Below, piece by piece: positions 6,224 to 8,912 of a stretch of DNA of 8,912 bases. The position numbers and the translations under genes were made by a program. How positions within the stretch are numbered: the stretch's first letter is position 1; each line of letters starts with the position of its first letter. Location: positions 16,148 to 25,059 of the forward strand of contig DLGN01000142.1 in NCBI GenBank assembly GCA_002482715.1, given 5' to 3'. The notes under the pieces were generated by a model that had not been told where the DNA came from, searched no databases, and saw nothing but the letters and a program-made list of their open reading frames with translations. Source of the stretch: Oxalobacteraceae bacterium UBA7693 (GTDB taxonomy: Bacteria > Pseudomonadota > Gammaproteobacteria > Burkholderiales > Burkholderiaceae_D).

Positions 6224-8071
6224 CTACATGCAGGCCCGATAGACTTCAGAAATTGAAGTCATGCGTGCTCTGGCTTGCGCGATGCCGTGTTCTGATATTT
6301 TTGTCATACCGTTTGTGAGCGCCAGTCGAGCGAGCTCGTCCGCAGATGCATTAGCATGGATTGCGTCGCGCATGTTGTCGTTGATGACTAGCAGCTCGTA
6401 CACAGCCAAGCGTCCTGAAAAACCCGTGTGATGGCAATGCTCACAGCCTTGACCCTGATAAAAATGCTCGTCGGGATCTAAGCCTAAATTTTCTCGCATC
6501 ATGGGACTGATGCTTTCTTCTGCCAGGCAATGCGGACAATTTTTTCGTACTAACCGCTGCGCCAAAATACCGATCACTGACGATCTGATCATATATGGTT
6601 CAACACCAATTTCCATTAATCGAACGATACTGCTGGCCGCATCGTTTGTGTGCAATGTACTAAATACTAAATGCCCAGTGAGCGCGCTTTCGACGGCGAT
6701 CTTACAAGTCTCTACATCGCGCATTTCACCTATCATGATGACATCCGGATCATGGCGAAGTATATGCCGCAAAGCTTGTGGAAAACTAAAATTAATTGCC
6801 GGGATGAGTTGGATCTGACGTGTACCTTCGAGTTCGTATTCAATCGGATCTTCGACAGTAATGACATTCACATTTCGCTTTACTACCTCTTGTAAGGCAG
6901 CATACAAGGTTGTCGATTTTCCTGATCCTGTTGGTCCTGTTACCAAGATAATTCCATGGGAACGATTGAGCAAATCTTCAAAGCGCGCCTCATCTTTCGC
7001 CTGAAATCCAATTTGATTCATGGTGCGTAAACCTTGATTTTTATTTAGCACACGAATGACAATACTTTCGCCGTATTGAACCGGAATAATCGAAATGCGC
7101 AAATCGATTTTAATTTGCTCATGCACATAGGTAATACGGCCGTCTTGCGGCAAACGTCGTTCCGCTATATTCAAACGCGACATGATTTTGATACGACCGA
7201 CTACCGCAGCCAAAATGGATTTGGGGTACTCTTTGAGTTTGAGCATGGCACCATCGATGCGGTATAGCAAATCAAAATGCTTGGCTTCGGGACGTATGTG
7301 TAAATCGGATGCGTTGCGCATCACTGCTGTTTGTAGCATAGAGTCAACCAATTTGACGATGGGCTGCTGGCGTGCCATAAACTCTGCATCTTTGATCGCT
7401 TGCAGATCGGGTTCTTGCGTGGAAAGTGATTGCTCAAATTCTTGAAGGCCTTCACTTTCTTCATGGTCGAGATAATTCTCGTGAATGGCCTGAATGATTT
7501 CTTGCGGTTTTGCAACAACTAAGATGAGATTTTTTTGTGTGGTGAAGCGTAAAAAATCTGAGGTTTGTGGCGACAATAAACTAGGTGTTGCTATCACTAA
7601 ATAGTCTTTGTAGAGTATTAATGGTAATACTCGGTAGCGTTTGGCAATCGCCCCAGATAGCAATTGCAGTGCTTGTTGGTCGATCTCAAAATTCGCAAGA
7701 TTAACCATAGGAATATCTAACTGTGCACACAATGCCAGATCGAGTTCTTCTTGGTTAAGCGCACCTAGGTCGAGCAGAATTTCGCCGATTTTTTTGCTAC
7801 CATCTTCACGTTCGATCGCCAAGGCTTCGCGCAGAGATTCTGGGCTAATTGCCAATCTTTTTAAGAGGGTTTGCCCTAGCAGTTCATGCGTTTTATTGCC
7901 ATGCAAATGCTTAGTCATCTGGATTTGCAGGCTTGCGTTGTTGCCGTTAAAACCAGATGATTGTGCATCCAAAATTTTTCGCAATTCAATCGCATTGTTT
8001 GCGATTAAATTGAAGTTGGTTTGTGAACTGTTAGTGGAAATAGTCATCGCATGCACACCCAGTGAAGTCAT
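6224..8071 (-). CDS. GspE/PilB/MshE-type secretion or pilus assembly ATPase
   Basis: This intact 615-residue cytoplasmic ATPase powers assembly in type II secretion or type IV pilus-like machines. An MshEN/T2SSE_N-type N-terminal region (about 64-170, with LLGQTLLKRLAISPESL and KIGEILLDLGALNQEEL repeats) precedes an acidic linker (201-226). The PilB/GspE core follows: ASDLHIRP (254-261), Walker A GPTGSGKST (379-387), the Asp box VITVEDPIEY (403-412), Walker B region DVIMIGEMRD (443-452, E449), and the His box GHLVFSTLHTND (466-477). Zinc-binding cysteines C512/C515 and C543/C546 point to the assembly (extension) type, not the PilT retraction type. No pilin, GspF/PilC or secretin gene is nearby. 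ATG 8071 has AAAGGA almost abutting it; in-frame ATG 8047 is an alternative eight residues later. GspE, PilB and MshE cannot be told apart here. Confidence 0.93.
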   Translation of the reverse strand: MTSLGVHAMTISTNSSQTNFNLIANNAIELRKILDAQSSGFNGNNASLQIQMTKHLHGNKTHELLGQTLLKRLAISPESLREALAIEREDGSKKIGEILLDLGALNQEELDLALCAQLDIPMVNLANFEIDQQALQLLSGAIAKRYRVLPLILYKDYLVIATPSLLSPQTSDFLRFTTQKNLILVVAKPQEIIQAIHENYLDHEESEGLQEFEQSLSTQEPDLQAIKDAEFMARQQPIVKLVDSMLQTAVMRNASDLHIRPEAKHFDLLYRIDGAMLKLKEYPKSILAAVVGRIKIMSRLNIAERRLPQDGRITYVHEQIKIDLRISIIPVQYGESIVIRVLNKNQGLRTMNQIGFQAKDEARFEDLLNRSHGIILVTGPTGSGKSTTLYAALQEVVKRNVNVITVEDPIEYELEGTRQIQLIPAINFSFPQALRHILRHDPDVIMIGEMRDVETCKIAVESALTGHLVFSTLHTNDAASSIVRLMEIGVEPYMIRSSVIGILAQRLVRKNCPHCLAEESISPMMRENLGLDPDEHFYQGQGCEHCHHTGFSGRLAVYELLVINDNMRDAIHANASADELARLALTNGMTKISEHGIAQARARMTSISEVYRACM

Positions 8072-8105
8072 TTCCTTTCAGCTTATACCTTTCATATCGT
8101 TCTGC

Positions 8106-8134
8106 CATGAGGCAAATCAAATCGTAGGTGTCAA
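8106..8134 (-). promoter_or_regulatory. Candidate promoter for the ATPase gene
   Basis: On the minus strand a perfect -35 TTGACA lies at 8129-8134, in the 112-bp gap between the YceH gene end and the ATPase start, about 58 bp ahead of the start codon. At 17-bp spacing the -10 position (8106-8111) reads CTCATG, a poor match, so any activity would need an activator or a different -10. It suggests the ATPase gene is not simply read through from YceH. Confidence 0.3.
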
Positions 8135-8183
8135 GAGCCTGTCGCTATTTGAAAATCATGCGATTACTAATTTCACACAGGAA

Positions 8184-8873
8184 TTACTCAAACTGTTTTT
8201 TGAATTCAGCAAATTGTGTCGTTAATTCTGAAACCGCTAAACGTAACTGCGCAACTTCCTCCTCCAGATTTGCAATTCGGTCTTTTTGATTGCTAGCAGG
8301 AGCCCCCGAGTTAGTCGTTTGTTGTTGCTCGATCGACGCTTCGTCACAGCAGAGTAAGTGTGCGTAGCGAGGCTCCTTAGTGCCGGGCGTTAGCGCAAGT
8401 CGGCTGACCAATGCTGGATATTTATTCATCAAAAACGCTAAGGACTTTTCAACATCAGCAACACTAGAAAACTCATGTAAGCGCCCAGCGCGGTTGCGAA
8501 TCTCGCCAGCAGTCTGCCAGCCGCGCAGCATCAATACTGCTAATACGGCGAGTTTGTCTTGTTCTAACATCCATTTCAGACGCATGCGATGTTCATATTT
8601 TGCCACTCTGGCACCGGCTTGATGCGTGACGCCAATGAGTTTTCTGACGGTGAGTCGATCAAGTGCTTCACTGACTTGTGATTCCGTTAAAGTCATTACC
8701 GGATCGCGGCTCGTCAGCTGATTGCAGGCATTGACCAGTGCGTTCAGAGATAGGGGATAATTGTCCGCGGTTGTTGCTTCTTTTTCGGCGAGCGAACCTA
8801 GTACGCGAACTTCGATCTCATCGAGAAATTCGTTGTCAGATTTGTTGTCTGTGATGGAGGATTCGATATTCAT
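8184..8873 (-). CDS. yceH: YceH family protein (UPF0502/DUF480), paired winged helices
   Basis: The 229-residue protein matches the YceH/DUF480 family. The first winged-helix domain (about 17-100) includes the family's EVRVLGSLAEKE, then YPLSLNALVNACNQLTSRDPV (39-59). The second (about 105-175) includes LMLRGWQTAGEIRNRAGRLHEF (114-135) and the PRYAHLL strand (168-174). The polar linker (about 180-197) leads to a C-terminal coiled coil (200-229) with heptad Leu/Val spacing, as usual for the family. The molecular role is not established; the fold suggests DNA or protein binding. Length is normal. The ATG at 8871-8873 has no strong Shine-Dalgarno ahead of it. Only 39 bp upstream are visible, so its promoter is mostly outside the window. 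The next gene on the strand is the ATPase, 112 bp away. Confidence 0.92.
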   Translation of the reverse strand: MNIESSITDNKSDNEFLDEIEVRVLGSLAEKEATTADNYPLSLNALVNACNQLTSRDPVMTLTESQVSEALDRLTVRKLIGVTHQAGARVAKYEHRMRLKWMLEQDKLAVLAVLMLRGWQTAGEIRNRAGRLHEFSSVADVEKSLAFLMNKYPALVSRLALTPGTKEPRYAHLLCCDEASIEQQQTTNSGAPASNQKDRIANLEEEVAQLRLAVSELTTQFAEFKKQFE

Positions 8874-8912
8874 GAGGTGCTTTCTTGAAATTAGATTAGA
8901 TTTTTCTAAAAT

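Noticed and set aside
6501..7445. Several plus-strand frames of 63-105 codons
   Set aside because: All lie opposite the conserved motor core of the ATPase gene and give compositionally odd products.
8100..8134. Sigma-54 promoter upstream of the ATPase gene (considered because pilus genes sometimes use it)
   Set aside because: Minus-strand sequence lacks a GG followed at the right spacing by GC; TTGACA fits a sigma-70 -35 better.
7641..8225. 194-codon open frame on the plus strand
   Set aside because: It lies opposite the ATPase gene and its leader, its product is Ser/Cys-rich with no recognisable domain, and the minus-strand protein has all expected motifs.

Overview
The window looks like chromosomal DNA of a Gram-negative proteobacterium, most likely a betaproteobacterium near Oxalobacteraceae/Burkholderiales. 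This is an inference from gene types (type II NADH dehydrogenase, YceH, a GspE/PilB ATPase, a lipobox-bearing envelope protein) and a moderate, slightly AT-rich composition judged by eye. I see no tRNA, rRNA, CRISPR array, transposase, phage gene or integration scar.

Layout, left to right. Positions 1-1548 (+) hold the 3' end of a YbdK-type carboxylate-amine ligase (GCS2 family), overlapped by a protein that resembles an ATP-grasp enzyme; two ATP-dependent C-N ligase-like genes in one unit suggest a small-molecule or peptide pathway. A 13-bp inverted repeat separates this unit from a convergent type II NADH:quinone oxidoreductase gene (1613-2941, -). A long non-coding stretch (2942-3390) follows, with divergent signals at its two ends. 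Next is a lone gene for a 205-residue protein of unknown function (3391-4008, +), ended by a second inverted-repeat region (4023-4068) containing a tandem GAATC motif.

From 8873 down to 4129 everything lies on the minus strand, in transcription order: YceH/DUF480 protein; a complete GspE/PilB/MshE-type secretion or pilus assembly ATPase; a 53-residue single-pass membrane protein with a strong ribosome binding site, easily missed by gene callers; a 275-residue lipobox protein with a periplasmic domain and three later membrane spans; and a phytanoyl-CoA dioxygenase (PhyH)-family Fe(II)/2-oxoglutarate oxygenase. Gaps of 34 and 30 bp make the last three a probable operon; the ATPase is 99 bp upstream and may be co-transcribed.

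The parts that stand out are the ligase/ATP-grasp pair, the unknown 205-residue protein with a palindrome over its likely promoter, and the small-membrane-protein/lipoprotein/oxygenase cassette behind an ATPase that has no visible pilin or secretion partner. None of these is demonstrably a new system from sequence alone.
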